64,000 nucleotides of DNA from Streptomyces sp. NBC_01669. GTDB taxonomy: Bacteria; Actinomycetota; Actinomycetes; Streptomycetales; Streptomycetaceae. The notes below the pieces were generated by a model, which searched no databases, was not told the origin of the DNA, and was given only the letters and a program-made list of their open reading frames with translations. The number at the start of each line of letters is the position of its first letter. Position 1 is the stretch's first letter. The stretch covers positions 1,178,001 through 1,242,000 of the forward strand of contig NZ_JAPEQG010000001.1 in NCBI RefSeq assembly GCF_026339735.1, in the 5' to 3' direction. The translations under genes were made by a program, and so were the position numbers. Shown here in pieces: positions 23,989 through 32,389 of the stretch.

Positions 23989-24888
23989 ATGAGCGCCGAA
24001 ACCCGCGAGTGGGTATGGGAGCACAGCTCCAGCCGAGGGGCCGCGCGCCTGGTCCTCCTCTCGATCGCCGACCGGGTGGCCGACGAGCAGTGCATCTCGT
24101 ACGCCTCCCTCTCCAGCCTGGCCAAGCGCACACGCGCCTCGGTCTCCACTGTGCGCGAAGCCGTGGAGCGCCTGGTCCTCGCCGGCGAGCTGGAACAGCT
24201 CGACGACCTCGTAGGACCGCAGCGCAGCACGGTCTACCGCCTGCCCCTCGCCGCCGAGGCCGTCCTTCAGGCCCAGCGAGAGGAACAGGAGGAGGACGGC
24301 GACGCGGCGGTGTCCGACGAGCCCGCTGCTCCGGCGAAGCTCCGCCTCTCGGTCCTCCGGCGGTACGGAATCCGCCCCCGTGAGCTGCCGGAATCCCACG
24401 CGACCTGCCGGAAACCGGCAGTACCGGAGACCGGCAGGTCGCGACGGAAACCGGCACCCCGGCGTACCGGTAACCGGCACAGCGATGTACCGGCCACCGG
24501 CACACAGAACCGTAGTGAACCTGATTTGAACCGGAGGTACAGCGGTAGTGGTGCTGCCGTCACCTCGGCTGCCGAGTGGAAGGTCGACCCAGCAACCAAC
24601 GCCTGGCTCCGCCAGCAGGGACACCTCGACCGCCTCGGCGAGCATGGCCTGCAGGCCGCCGACGCGAAGTGGCGAGCCCACCGCGCCGACTTCAAGCCGA
24701 GGCCGGCGGACGCCTGGGCCGCCGACTGGAAGTCCTGGGTCGCCCGAGAGCACGCTCCTGGCCGCCCGAACCTCCACGCCGTACCTGGCAGCAAGGGCAG
24801 CACCGCGCCGGGCGGAATGACGCGGGCCGAGGCCCACACCGCCGCCCTGCTCGCCGCCCTCGACGAGCCGACCGGAACGGAGGGCTGA
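23989..24888 (+). CDS. Helix-turn-helix protein, possible replication initiator of the element
   Basis: This 299-residue protein starts at ATG 23989 behind GGAGGG. Residues 1-90 form a winged-helix-like domain similar to phage and plasmid replication proteins (ISYASLSSLAKRTRASVSTVREAVERLV). The middle (120-185) is poorly conserved and its DNA carries an iteron-like array. The C-terminal part (190-299) contains a Trp-rich segment (WLRQQGHLD, WKVDP, WAADWKSWVARE) seen in mobile-element HTH proteins of actinomycetes. It is the first gene of a rightward set with a zinc-finger protein, a WhiB protein and mobilisation genes. A role in replication is inferred from context. Confidence 0.65.
   Translation: MSAETREWVWEHSSSRGAARLVLLSIADRVADEQCISYASLSSLAKRTRASVSTVREAVERLVLAGELEQLDDLVGPQRSTVYRLPLAAEAVLQAQREEQEEDGDAAVSDEPAAPAKLRLSVLRRYGIRPRELPESHATCRKPAVPETGRSRRKPAPRRTGNRHSDVPATGTQNRSEPDLNRRYSGSGAAVTSAAEWKVDPATNAWLRQQGHLDRLGEHGLQAADAKWRAHRADFKPRPADAWAADWKSWVAREHAPGRPNLHAVPGSKGSTAPGGMTRAEAHTAALLAALDEPTGTEG
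24386..24502 (+). repeat. Iteron-like ACCGGCA array inside the HTH gene
   Basis: ACCGGCA occurs at 24414, 24430, 24450, 24473 and 24496, at spacings of 16, 20, 23 and 23 bases. Two inverted TGCCGG half-copies lie at 24386 and 24406. The copies fall in all three reading frames of the surrounding gene, so they are a DNA-level repeat and not a protein repeat. It could be a replication origin bound by the encoded HTH protein or an autoregulatory operator. Confidence 0.6.
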
Positions 24889-24890
24889 CC

Positions 24891-25613
24891 GTGGACCGCC
24901 GCGAAATCGCCGCCCTGCTGGCCTACATCGGCCGCCTCGACCCCCGCACCATCCGCACCGACCAGGGCGAAGCACGCGACCAACTCGCCCAGTGGCACGA
25001 GCTGCTCGGCGATGTGCCGATGGCCACTCCGCACGGCTGGGACGTCCGCGTCACCGCCCGCCAGCACATCCGCACCTCGCCGTACCCGATCCTGCCCGCG
25101 GACGTCGCCCGCCCATGGGAGAGCTACCGGCGCGACCGCCTGGCACGGCACTCCGACCCGACGCCGTCCGTCGATCCGGACGATCAGGCCGCCTGGACCG
25201 CCGAGCTGGTCGGCACCCGGCGCGCCGTCGCCGGCGGCACCACGCAGCCCGCCCAAGCCCGAGCGATCACCACCGGTCGCGACGGTGTCAATCCGAGGCT
25301 GGAGGCAAGGCTGCGGGAGATCGGCTCTTGCATACCGCCCGCCGCCCGGGCAGCCCTCGCGCCCTACCGGCCCGCCCGAGCGGCACGCGAGGCAGCCGTC
25401 GCGCAAGGTCTACCGGACGCTCTGAGTGTCCGGTGCGAGTGGTGCCTCGCCCAGCCCGGTGAGCCGTGCCGCCGCCGCAGGATCGGCCCCGACGGCGGTG
25501 CCCGTGGCACCGCCCAGTGCGCAACTCATCCCAGCCGCCTCGACCTCGCCACCGCCCAGCAGGCCGTGCAGGCCGAGCAGGCCGAGCAGGTCCAGCAGCC
25601 CGCCGCAGCCTGA
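24891..25613 (+). CDS. Zinc-finger protein of the replication/mobilisation module
   Basis: This 240-residue protein starts at GTG 24891, two bases after the preceding stop. Near the C-terminus VRCEWCLAQPGEPCR, followed by C-x-x-H (QCATHPS), forms a likely zinc site of the short phage/plasmid DNA-binding type. The N-terminal 150 residues are helical and Trp-containing. An Ala/Gln/Glu tail ends it. It is probably a replication or DNA-binding accessory factor acting with the upstream HTH protein; no primase motif is visible. Confidence 0.65.
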   Translation: MDRREIAALLAYIGRLDPRTIRTDQGEARDQLAQWHELLGDVPMATPHGWDVRVTARQHIRTSPYPILPADVARPWESYRRDRLARHSDPTPSVDPDDQAAWTAELVGTRRAVAGGTTQPAQARAITTGRDGVNPRLEARLREIGSCIPPAARAALAPYRPARAAREAAVAQGLPDALSVRCEWCLAQPGEPCRRRRIGPDGGARGTAQCATHPSRLDLATAQQAVQAEQAEQVQQPAAA

Positions 25614-25761
25614 CCTGCGCGCAAGGCCGGTGCATCCCGTCCGGTGCACCGCCCCCACTCCACCGTCCCGCCCCGGCTGCGGCGCACGCTCTCGCGCCGC
25701 AGCCGGCACCCGACGCCGCGTCCGCCCCGACGGCCCCCGCGGCAGCACATCGGAGATCCCC

Positions 25762-26403
25762 TTGCGCCACATCACCACCCACGATGCGCCGGCCACCGGC
25801 CTGCGCGGCATCGGAGACACCAGCTGGCACACCCGCGGAGCCTGCTACGGCCTGGACGTCGAGGACGCCGAGGCGGTCTTCTTCCCCGGCCCCCGGGACC
25901 ACGAAGAGATCGCGGAGGCGAAGGAACTGTGCGGCTGGTGCCCCGTACGACGTGACTGCCTCGACTTCGCCCTGGAGAACGTCCTCAAGGAGGGCGTCTG
26001 GGGCGGTCTCACCGAGGCCGAGCGGCGTCCCCTGCACGACGGTCTGGCCCAGCGCCTCGACTACCGAAGGGTGACCGCCTTCTTCCGGGGACGCGACGTC
26101 CATCTCACCGAGGCCGAGCGGCAGGTCGTCATCGACCACGCCTACGTACGCGGCTGGAGCCCGTACAGGCTCGCCGCCGCCCTGCAGATCAGCCACAAGC
26201 ACGCCCGTGACCTGCTCCGGCAATCCGCCAACAAGGTCTTCGACCGCGACCACACTTACGGCGTGCCACGGCCCAAGAAGAAGCGGAAGAAGACCGCCCC
26301 GGAAGCAGGCGCCCCTGCGCCAGCCAGGCCCTGCACTCAGCAGCCCGTACACCGCCCGGCAGCGTCGACTACGGCGCCCGCCCCTCTCGGAAAGGCCGCA
26401 TGA
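25762..26403 (+). CDS. WhiB-like iron-sulfur regulator with C-terminal helix-turn-helix
   Basis: This 213-residue protein has the four WhiB cysteines at 28, 57, 60 and 66 (GACYG, LCGWCPVRRDC) and the GVWGG turn at about 78-82, so a [4Fe-4S] cluster is expected. Unlike most WhiB proteins (80-130 residues) it continues into a second DNA-binding-like region (GWSPYRLAAALQISHKHARDLL, about 133-154) and a basic KKKRKK tail. I chose TTG 25762 because GGAG lies six bases upstream. The stop overlaps the next ATG. Confidence 0.85.
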   Translation: MRHITTHDAPATGLRGIGDTSWHTRGACYGLDVEDAEAVFFPGPRDHEEIAEAKELCGWCPVRRDCLDFALENVLKEGVWGGLTEAERRPLHDGLAQRLDYRRVTAFFRGRDVHLTEAERQVVIDHAYVRGWSPYRLAAALQISHKHARDLLRQSANKVFDRDHTYGVPRPKKKRKKTAPEAGAPAPARPCTQQPVHRPAASTTAPAPLGKAA

Positions 26404-27950
26404 CCCACCCCGTCCTGGCCCTCGGTGTCGCTCCGGACCTCCCTCTCCTCCTCGCCGCAGTCGTGCCCGCCGCCCTGGTTCTCGTACTGACCGCCTGGAC
26501 GGTCCGGCGCCGGGGACCCCGTACGCAAAAACGCCTCGGCGGTCCGGCGGTCAAGGTCGCAGCCCTCGCCGCCCTCGGCTGCACCGCCTACAGCGCCGAC
26601 ACCAGCTGGCGCTTCGCCGCTGACTACCTCGACATGGCCGGCACCGCCGAGCGGGCCGGCATGTTTGCCGCGGCCGAGCTGGCGCTCTTCGCCACCGCCC
26701 TGATGGCCCGGCAGAATCTGGCCACCCAGGGCGCCCCCGGCCTGCCGGGCACGCTGGTCTGGGTGATCACCGGAGTGCAAGTGATCCCCGCCTACGCCGA
26801 GAGCGGTCTCGTCGGCGGCACCGTCCGGGCCTTCGTCGGGCCAGTCATGGCAGCGATGCTGTGGCACCTCGCCATGGGCATCGAACTGCGTCTGCACACC
26901 CCCGGCGCCGCCTCAAACGGGCTGATCGCCGCCCTGGGCCGGGAGGCCCGCGAACGGCTCCTGTCTCGCCTCGGCATCGCCGCGCGAGACCGCGACGCCG
27001 CACAGATCACACGGGATCGAGCAACCGCTCGCGCGGTCACCCTGGCCGCCAAGCTCGCCGAGCGCACACCCCAGCAGCAGCGGAGCCGGCGGGGGCGGCG
27101 GCTCACCCGGCGACTGTCGGCAGCGGTCGGCAGGGCCTCGGTCGGCACCGATCCGCTGCAGCGCACCCAGTTGCTCGACCAGCTCGCCGCACGACGGCAC
27201 GCTCTCGCACTCGCCACGGTCCCGCTGCCCTCCCCCTGGTCCCCGGCGCCCAACACCGCATCCGCGGCCACCGTCCCCCCGCAGCCGACATCGAATACGC
27301 CGGTCCCCGTGAACGGTCCCGCCGGTTTCGACGAGTCGAACGGGGACCGGGGACCGACCCTCGTGAAAGGACCGGTCCCCGATGTCGAGACCTTGAAGGC
27401 GCCGGAACGCATGGGGACCGAGGACGGGGACGCGGGGACCAGCGTGGGGACGAAGACTCCAGAAGCAGGCGCGGTCCCGGGGACCGGTCCCGCCAAACCG
27501 GAGGAGACAACGGAGAACACCGCAGGCGCGGGGACCGACGGTCCCAAGCAGGAGGTGCCTGCTCAAGGCCCTGATTCGTATCGGGGACCGACTGCCGCCG
27601 AGTCGGGGACCGAACCCACCGGGGACCGGGGACACAAGGTCCCTCTCCGTCGGAAGCCGAATACGAAGCCCCGAACAAAGAACAAGGGGAAGCGCGGACG
27701 GTCCCGCGCTCCGCAGACGCAGCGTCCACCACGAGAGCTGGACCCGCCGGAGCATCAGCTCGTCCGGGAGGTCCGTCCCCACGTCCCCGGTCTGCTCGAA
27801 CGGGATGGCAACGCGTCCGTCACCCGGGTCCAGCTGAGGGAAATCATCCGCCGTGAGGGCCTGACGGGCTGCCGGAACGACCGCATCACGCTCGTCCTCC
27901 AGGAACTGCGGAATGACGACGCCACAACGACAAGGAGCACCGCCCGATGA
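26400..27950 (+). CDS. DUF2637-like membrane protein with C-terminal winged-helix-like domain
   Basis: This 516-residue protein starts at ATG 26400 (ATGA overlap). Residues 5-165 contain about four hydrophobic helices. Residues 170-260 are a basic helical region. Residues 270-440 are a disordered Gly/Pro/Thr linker and 445-516 a compact helical domain (HVPGLLERD, VTRVQLREIIRREGL) like a winged helix. This layout is typical of actinomycete mobile-element membrane proteins (DUF2637/Spd-like), thought to help plasmid spread. The linker DNA is packed with GGGGACC heptamers. Confidence 0.7.
   Translation: MTHPVLALGVAPDLPLLLAAVVPAALVLVLTAWTVRRRGPRTQKRLGGPAVKVAALAALGCTAYSADTSWRFAADYLDMAGTAERAGMFAAAELALFATALMARQNLATQGAPGLPGTLVWVITGVQVIPAYAESGLVGGTVRAFVGPVMAAMLWHLAMGIELRLHTPGAASNGLIAALGREARERLLSRLGIAARDRDAAQITRDRATARAVTLAAKLAERTPQQQRSRRGRRLTRRLSAAVGRASVGTDPLQRTQLLDQLAARRHALALATVPLPSPWSPAPNTASAATVPPQPTSNTPVPVNGPAGFDESNGDRGPTLVKGPVPDVETLKAPERMGTEDGDAGTSVGTKTPEAGAVPGTGPAKPEETTENTAGAGTDGPKQEVPAQGPDSYRGPTAAESGTEPTGDRGHKVPLRRKPNTKPRTKNKGKRGRSRAPQTQRPPRELDPPEHQLVREVRPHVPGLLERDGNASVTRVQLREIIRREGLTGCRNDRITLVLQELRNDDATTTRSTAR
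27238..27644 (+). repeat. GGGGACC/GGTCCCC heptamer array in the linker of the membrane-protein gene
   Basis: GGGGACC occurs at 27342, 27349, 27413, 27434, 27479, 27530, 27583, 27605 and 27621. GGTCCCC occurs at 27238, 27302 and 27374. Several GGTCCC and GGGGACG/A near-copies lie between them. The forward copies occupy all three reading frames of the gene, so the repeat is conserved as DNA. The strand bias (nine forward, three reverse, the reverse ones leftmost) recalls arrays read by FtsK/TraB-type translocases or by replication proteins. Confidence 0.65.
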
Positions 27951-28138
27951 AGACCTGCCACCAGTTCAAGACCGTCCGCGGGGAGTACGAGCGGGAGATC
28001 GGCTACATGCTCGCTCACTCCAAGCGATACGAGGGCAGGCCGGCGGCGAAGACCAGTGCAAATCAAGCAGCCTCGGCGAAACAGCGGATGGCCCGGGCGC
28101 TCAACAGCCACGTCGGGCGCTGCCCCGAGTGCGGCTGA
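27947..28138 (+). CDS. Small protein with C-terminal CPECG
   Basis: This 63-residue protein is coupled to the upstream gene by an ATGA overlap at 27947. It is basic and helical and ends in RCPECG, with one more Cys near the N-terminus. That could bind metal, possibly with a partner. There is no membrane segment. Function unknown. Confidence 0.6.
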   Translation: MKTCHQFKTVRGEYEREIGYMLAHSKRYEGRPAAKTSANQAASAKQRMARALNSHVGRCPECG

Positions 28139-28225
28139 ACCGGCAAAAGCCCAGTTCATCCCCCTATCCGTCTCAGATGGTCCGGCTCCGTGCCGGGCCA
28201 CCGCCCCCGCTCCGGGAGACACGCC

Positions 28226-28453
28226 GTGATCCCTCGCTCATCCGAGCCCACCGCCGCGGAGGCCAGCGCCTGGGCGGATGTCCTGGTCCGACGACGGCTC
28301 CTGCACGCCGCATTTCTCACGCCGACCGGCCAATGGCTCGTCCAAGCCCAATCCGACGGGCTCGTCCGCGTCCTCTCTGGGCCGGCCGACGTCGTCGCGC
28401 TGGCCGCCACCATCCAGCACCGCACCCGCTCCACGAGGTCCAAAACCCGATGA
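28226..28453 (+). CDS. Small protein of unknown function in the mobilisation operon
   Basis: This 75-residue protein starts at GTG 28226 behind GGGAGA. The core reads as one helix plus a small beta sheet (FLTPTGQWLVQAQ, DGLVRVLSGPADV). Its stop overlaps an ATG (28450) in frame with the MobC-like gene. It is small and not recognised; coupling and ribosome site support translation. Confidence 0.6.
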   Translation: MIPRSSEPTAAEASAWADVLVRRRLLHAAFLTPTGQWLVQAQSDGLVRVLSGPADVVALAATIQHRTRSTRSKTR

Positions 28454-29112
28454 CGAACGCACCCCAGAACGGCACCACACCGGAACCTGCTCCCGACTCC
28501 AACTCGGTCTCAGGGCGAGCAAGTTATCGCAAGAGCATTGCTCCCGTCGGGAGCAATGCTCTTGCGTCCCCCGCCCCTGGAGTGGCGGGAGCGGATCGGC
28601 ACCGGGGGGCGCCGATCCGTGAGGATGCGACCGAGCGCGGCTCGCATCCTGAGAGGCAGGACCAGCACACCTGCCACAGTGCGAACTGCACTCACGCCGT
28701 GTCTTCGAAGCCGCATGTGCAGCAGCGTGAGCGCCTGCGCGACGAGAACAAGCGCATACGTCAGCCCAGCTGCCGCATGAACGACGACGAGTACCAACTC
28801 CTCTCCCGTGCAGCCGCTGTGTGCCACATGAGCGTCGCCAGTTTCCTCGCCCACGCCGCTCTCAAAGCCGCCCACGATCTCGACCGTACGGCGGCGGAGA
28901 TCGCCGCCCAACGAGAAGTCCACAACGAGCTCTTCGCTTTGCGCCGGCACCTCGGACACATCGGCAACAACCTCAACCAGGTAGCCAAGGCCACCAACTC
29001 TGGTGCCGACGTCCCGTACGCCGAAGCTGTACTGGGCGCCGTTCAGCGGGCCACTCAGCGCGTGGATACCTTCATCCAGCACTACCTCGACACCGAAACG
29101 CGAATCGGATGA
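28450..29112 (+). CDS. MobC-like relaxosome accessory protein (start uncertain)
   Basis: The frame from ATG 28450 gives 220 residues. The conserved part lies at the C-terminal end: a ribbon-helix-helix-like segment (RMNDDEYQLLSRAAAVCHMS) and LRRHLGHIGNNLNQVAKATNSG, typical of MobC proteins that help a relaxase open DNA at oriT. The first 80 codons are poorly GC-biased, unstructured and cover strong inverted repeats. The real start may therefore be GTG 28699, leaving 28454-28698 as non-coding oriT. The stop overlaps the relaxase ATG. Confidence 0.8.
   Translation: MTNAPQNGTTPEPAPDSNSVSGRASYRKSIAPVGSNALASPAPGVAGADRHRGAPIREDATERGSHPERQDQHTCHSANCTHAVSSKPHVQQRERLRDENKRIRQPSCRMNDDEYQLLSRAAAVCHMSVASFLAHAALKAAHDLDRTAAEIAAQREVHNELFALRRHLGHIGNNLNQVAKATNSGADVPYAEAVLGAVQRATQRVDTFIQHYLDTETRIG
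28528..28650 (+). other. Candidate origin of transfer (three inverted repeats)
   Basis: There is a perfect 18-bp inverted repeat with a 3-base loop (28528-28545 with 28549-28566; core AAGAGCATTGCTCCC). Then come 9-bp arms CGGATCGGC/GCCGATCCG (28592-28600, 28611-28619) and 9-bp arms AGGATGCGA/TCGCATCCT (28622-28630, 28642-28650). Clustered inverted repeats directly upstream of mobC and relaxase genes are where oriT sites of MOBP elements usually lie. No nick site can be assigned by eye. Confidence 0.55.
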
Positions 29113-30842
29113 TTCCGCGCGTCCACAAGCGCGGTTCGCATACGTTCGGCCTGCTCAACTACCTCTACGGCAAAGGGACCCACGAGGAACACGTCGATCC
29201 GCATCTCGTAGCGGCCTGGGACAGCTTCGCTCCCGATCCCGGTCGCGATTCACAGGCCACAAAGAGACAGCTGCAGCAGCTCCTGGACCAGCCCGTCCAG
29301 GCGCTCGCGGAGTCGCGCCGCCCGGCCAAGCACGTCTGGCACCTGTCGGTCCGGGCCGCACCCGATGACCCGGTTCTCTCCGACGAGCAATGGGGCGAGA
29401 TCGCCCGACGCATGGTCGCCGCGACCGGCATCGCTCCGGCCGCCGACGAATCGGGATGCCGCTGGGCGGCCGTGCGCCACGCCGACGACCACATCCACAT
29501 CATCGCCACGCTCGTCCGCGAAGACGGCCGGCGCCCCCGGCTCAACAACGACGCCAAGCGGTCTCAGGCAGAAGCCCGGCTGATCGAAGCCGAGTACGGG
29601 CTCAAGCAGCTCAGTACCGGGGATGGGACCGCAGCGCAACGCCCGACCAGCGCCGAGCGCCACAAGGCCCGGCGCCAGGGCCGCGAGCGCACCGCGCGCG
29701 AAGAACTGCGCGAGAGCGTACGTGGAGCGGTAACCGGTGCCAGAAGCGAAGAGGAGTTCTTCGGCCGCCTCGCCGCCGCCGGCCTGTTGATCCGCAAGCG
29801 CAAAGCTCCTTCTGGCGACCTGCTCGGCTACAAGGTGGCCCTGCCGGACGACCGCAACAAGGACGGCGAACCCGTCTTCTACCCTGGCGCGCGCCTCGCC
29901 CCTGACCTGTCCCTGCCTCGCATCCGGGAGCGCTGGTCCGCCGATTCCGACCAGATCTCGTCGACAGATACTCCCGGCAGCGCATCGCCCAACAGCCCTT
30001 CCGCCGCGCGGCGCCGAACGGCCACAGCTGCGTGGGTGGCAATCGGGGTCGTCGAGCACTGTGACGACGCGGTCGCTGCCGCATACATCGCCGCGACCGG
30101 CGAAGTCCTGGACGCCCTCGCGCTAACGTCCGCCGCCCACACCCGCAGCGAACTACGGGAGGCCGCCTTCGCGTTCGAGCGGGCCTCCCGCTCCCACGTA
30201 CGCGCTGTACGCGGACACGACCGAGCCCTGCGGCAGGCCGCCCGCGACCTCGTCCACGCAGGCCCGGCCCTCGGCCGGGGCGAGGACGGCGCCACCACCG
30301 CGATGGCGATCGACATGCTGTTCTTCCTCATCGCCGCCGCCGCCCACTGGCACGCGAAGAAGGGCCACGCCCAGCAGGCCGAAGCCGCCACCCGTGCCGC
30401 CGAACACCTGCGCAACGCCTACCAGCCCGCCGCCGCCCAGCCGCTCGGCGTGCTCTACCAGCGCGGCCGACGCCTTAGCCGGCCGGTGCTGCTGCGGCAG
30501 ACGGTGCTGCTGCGCGACGCGCTGCCGAGGTTGGCCGAGCAGATCCTCGCCGAGCCCGGCTGGTACGCCCTGGCCGCGACCATCTCGGAAGCCGAAGCCG
30601 CCGGCCACGACCCGGCCGCGCTCCTGTCCGACGCTGCAGAGAGCCGCGAACTCGGCACCGCGGAATCCGTCAGTGACGTCCTGGTGTGGCGACTGCGGCG
30701 GCGAGCGGATCTACCGGCCGACGCTACGGGGATACCGAAGAACCGCACGGTAAAGAATCCGGCGACCGTGCGCCCGGCAACGGCCCGAGCCACCACCTCT
30801 GGTCGCCGTTTCGGTGAACAGGCACCCGGCCACACACGATAA
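29109..30842 (+). CDS. MOBP-type relaxase
   Basis: This 577-residue protein starts at ATG 29109 (ATGA overlap with mobC). The N-terminal relaxase domain has candidate nucleophile tyrosines at 18 and 20 (LLNYLYGKG) and the metal-binding histidine motif RHADDHIHI (His124, Asp126, Asp127, His128, His130). An SAERHKARRQGRERT basic helix and an Ala-rich helical C-terminal region follow. It should nick one strand at oriT and pilot it through the conjugation channel encoded from about 55 kb. It is convergent with the SDR gene 26 bases away. Confidence 0.92.
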   Translation: MIPRVHKRGSHTFGLLNYLYGKGTHEEHVDPHLVAAWDSFAPDPGRDSQATKRQLQQLLDQPVQALAESRRPAKHVWHLSVRAAPDDPVLSDEQWGEIARRMVAATGIAPAADESGCRWAAVRHADDHIHIIATLVREDGRRPRLNNDAKRSQAEARLIEAEYGLKQLSTGDGTAAQRPTSAERHKARRQGRERTAREELRESVRGAVTGARSEEEFFGRLAAAGLLIRKRKAPSGDLLGYKVALPDDRNKDGEPVFYPGARLAPDLSLPRIRERWSADSDQISSTDTPGSASPNSPSAARRRTATAAWVAIGVVEHCDDAVAAAYIAATGEVLDALALTSAAHTRSELREAAFAFERASRSHVRAVRGHDRALRQAARDLVHAGPALGRGEDGATTAMAIDMLFFLIAAAAHWHAKKGHAQQAEAATRAAEHLRNAYQPAAAQPLGVLYQRGRRLSRPVLLRQTVLLRDALPRLAEQILAEPGWYALAATISEAEAAGHDPAALLSDAAESRELGTAESVSDVLVWRLRRRADLPADATGIPKNRTVKNPATVRPATARATTSGRRFGEQAPGHTR

Positions 30843-30868
30843 GCCCCCGCCGCCGGTGCGACTGCGCC

Positions 30869-31684
30869 TCAGAGGAACTCGTGGACGCCGCGCAATGTCG
30901 TGCGCAGCTTCGCCTGGGTGGCCCGGCTGTCGAGCCGGACGTCGAGTGCGCCGGCAAGCGAGGAGCCGGCGCGGAGGCCCTCCGGCAGTCGGGAAGCATC
31001 GAGGCCGTCCCGCTCAGCGATCAGCACACCCAGGCCGTGACGACTCACGGCATCGGTACCCGCAAGGTGGTGCATGCCGCGGGCGTCGGTGAAGGCCAGC
31101 TCCAGCAGGGCGGCGGCGAGGTCACCGACATGCACGGGGCAGCGGATGTCGTCGGTGAACAGGGCTCCGGATCGGGAGCTGGTCGCGAGGTCGTGCACAA
31201 GGCGTACATGCTCGGACTGGAGGCCGCCGATGATCAGAGAGGTACGGGCTATGACGGCGTCCGGAGCCAGAAGCCGGATGCCGGTCTCCGCCGCAGCCTT
31301 CGCTGCGCCGTACGGGGTGACGGGATCGGGACGACAGGATTCGTCGTAGTGGACTCGCGCGCCAGAGAACACGGCGTCGCTGCTCACGTGAACGAGGCGG
31401 CAGCCGTACTTCGCCACAGCCATCGCCAGGCGGACCGAGCCATCGGCCGTGACGGCCCAGTCGGCGCCGCCGCTGCTCGCGTTGATGACCACGCAGGGGG
31501 CGAGCGAGGCCACGATCTCGTCGACACGCTCGCCGTCCCGCAGGTCCACCTCGTACCAAGTTGCCTCCGGACCATCGCACGGCCTGGTCGCGAAGGTCGC
31601 AGCGACGCGATGTCCAGCGGCAGATGCCTGGCGGACCAACTCGAGACCCAGGAACCCGCTTCCGCCGACAACAAGGAGACTCAT
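30869..31684 (-). CDS. SDR-family reductase, dTDP-4-dehydrorhamnose-reductase-like
   Basis: This 271-residue protein starts at ATG 31684 behind AAGGAGAC-type bases. It has the extended-SDR pattern: the nucleotide loop VVGGSGFLG (about 5-13), VINASSGGAD, a catalytic YGAAK (Tyr and Lys, about 130) and Ser in VHVSSDAVFSG. It resembles RmlD-like NAD(P)H reductases and epimerases. No sugar pathway is nearby, so its substrate is unknown. It is a single-gene unit facing the relaxase gene. Confidence 0.85.
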   Translation of the reverse strand: MSLLVVGGSGFLGLELVRQASAAGHRVAATFATRPCDGPEATWYEVDLRDGERVDEIVASLAPCVVINASSGGADWAVTADGSVRLAMAVAKYGCRLVHVSSDAVFSGARVHYDESCRPDPVTPYGAAKAAAETGIRLLAPDAVIARTSLIIGGLQSEHVRLVHDLATSSRSGALFTDDIRCPVHVGDLAAALLELAFTDARGMHHLAGTDAVSRHGLGVLIAERDGLDASRLPEGLRAGSSLAGALDVRLDSRATQAKLRTTLRGVHEFL

Positions 31685-31866
31685 GGCATGCCACGGTAGA
31701 CGGTCCTCGCCTCGCTCGAAGCGCCTCGTCCGGTGCAACCCCAGCCCGAAGCGAGGAAACACCTTATGGCCTGCGGAAAGTGACTGTGAACTTTGTGAAT
31801 TGAAACCGCCAGGGGCATGGGACACGATCATGAAGCGAGTCGGACGAAGCAAGGGAGGACGCCAGG

Positions 31867-32310
31867 GTGTTTCACCGAATACGACGCAGGGCCAAGGGGC
31901 CGAGCGAGGAGCAGCGCCAGTTCGCCGAGGTCTATGCGCGGATGCAGAACCAGGTCCCGGCGGGCTTCGGAGCACCGCTGGCCGAGCCGGAGCCCAACGA
32001 GTCGGTCGCCGTGGTGGACGACTTCCTCCCGCCGGAGCTTCGCGTACCGAGCCACGACCAGCTCGACGGCAAGATGATGCCGTGGAGGCAGCCCCTCGTC
32101 CTCGACGGCGAGATGGTCGCCTGCGCCGAGTGCGGGGCATACCGGGACTGGCTCGTCCTCTCCACGCGCGACCAGATCTGGCTGCGCTGCCGGGCCGGAC
32201 ATCAGCAGCAGGAGATCCGCCTCGACACCGCCTGGTACAACCGCAACAGCGGGCCGGCGGACGCGACGCACGCCACGTTCGAGGACTGCCTGCGCCACCT
32301 CGGGCACTGA
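31867..32310 (+). CDS. Small zinc-ribbon-like hypothetical protein
   Basis: This 147-residue protein starts at GTG 31867 behind GGGAGG. The central ACAECGAYRDW, followed by LRCRAGH, gives a CxxC...CxxxH arrangement that may hold zinc. The N-terminus is charged and helical. There is no membrane or signal segment. CGGGCC/GGCCCG (32332-32347) downstream could form a weak terminator. The function is unrecognised. Confidence 0.65.
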   Translation: MFHRIRRRAKGPSEEQRQFAEVYARMQNQVPAGFGAPLAEPEPNESVAVVDDFLPPELRVPSHDQLDGKMMPWRQPLVLDGEMVACAECGAYRDWLVLSTRDQIWLRCRAGHQQQEIRLDTAWYNRNSGPADATHATFEDCLRHLGH

Positions 32311-32389
32311 CCACCACTCCTACGACCCCACCGGGCCTACGGGCCCGCACTGACCACCCGTCGCCAAGTACCAAGGGGTCAGTTCCGTC

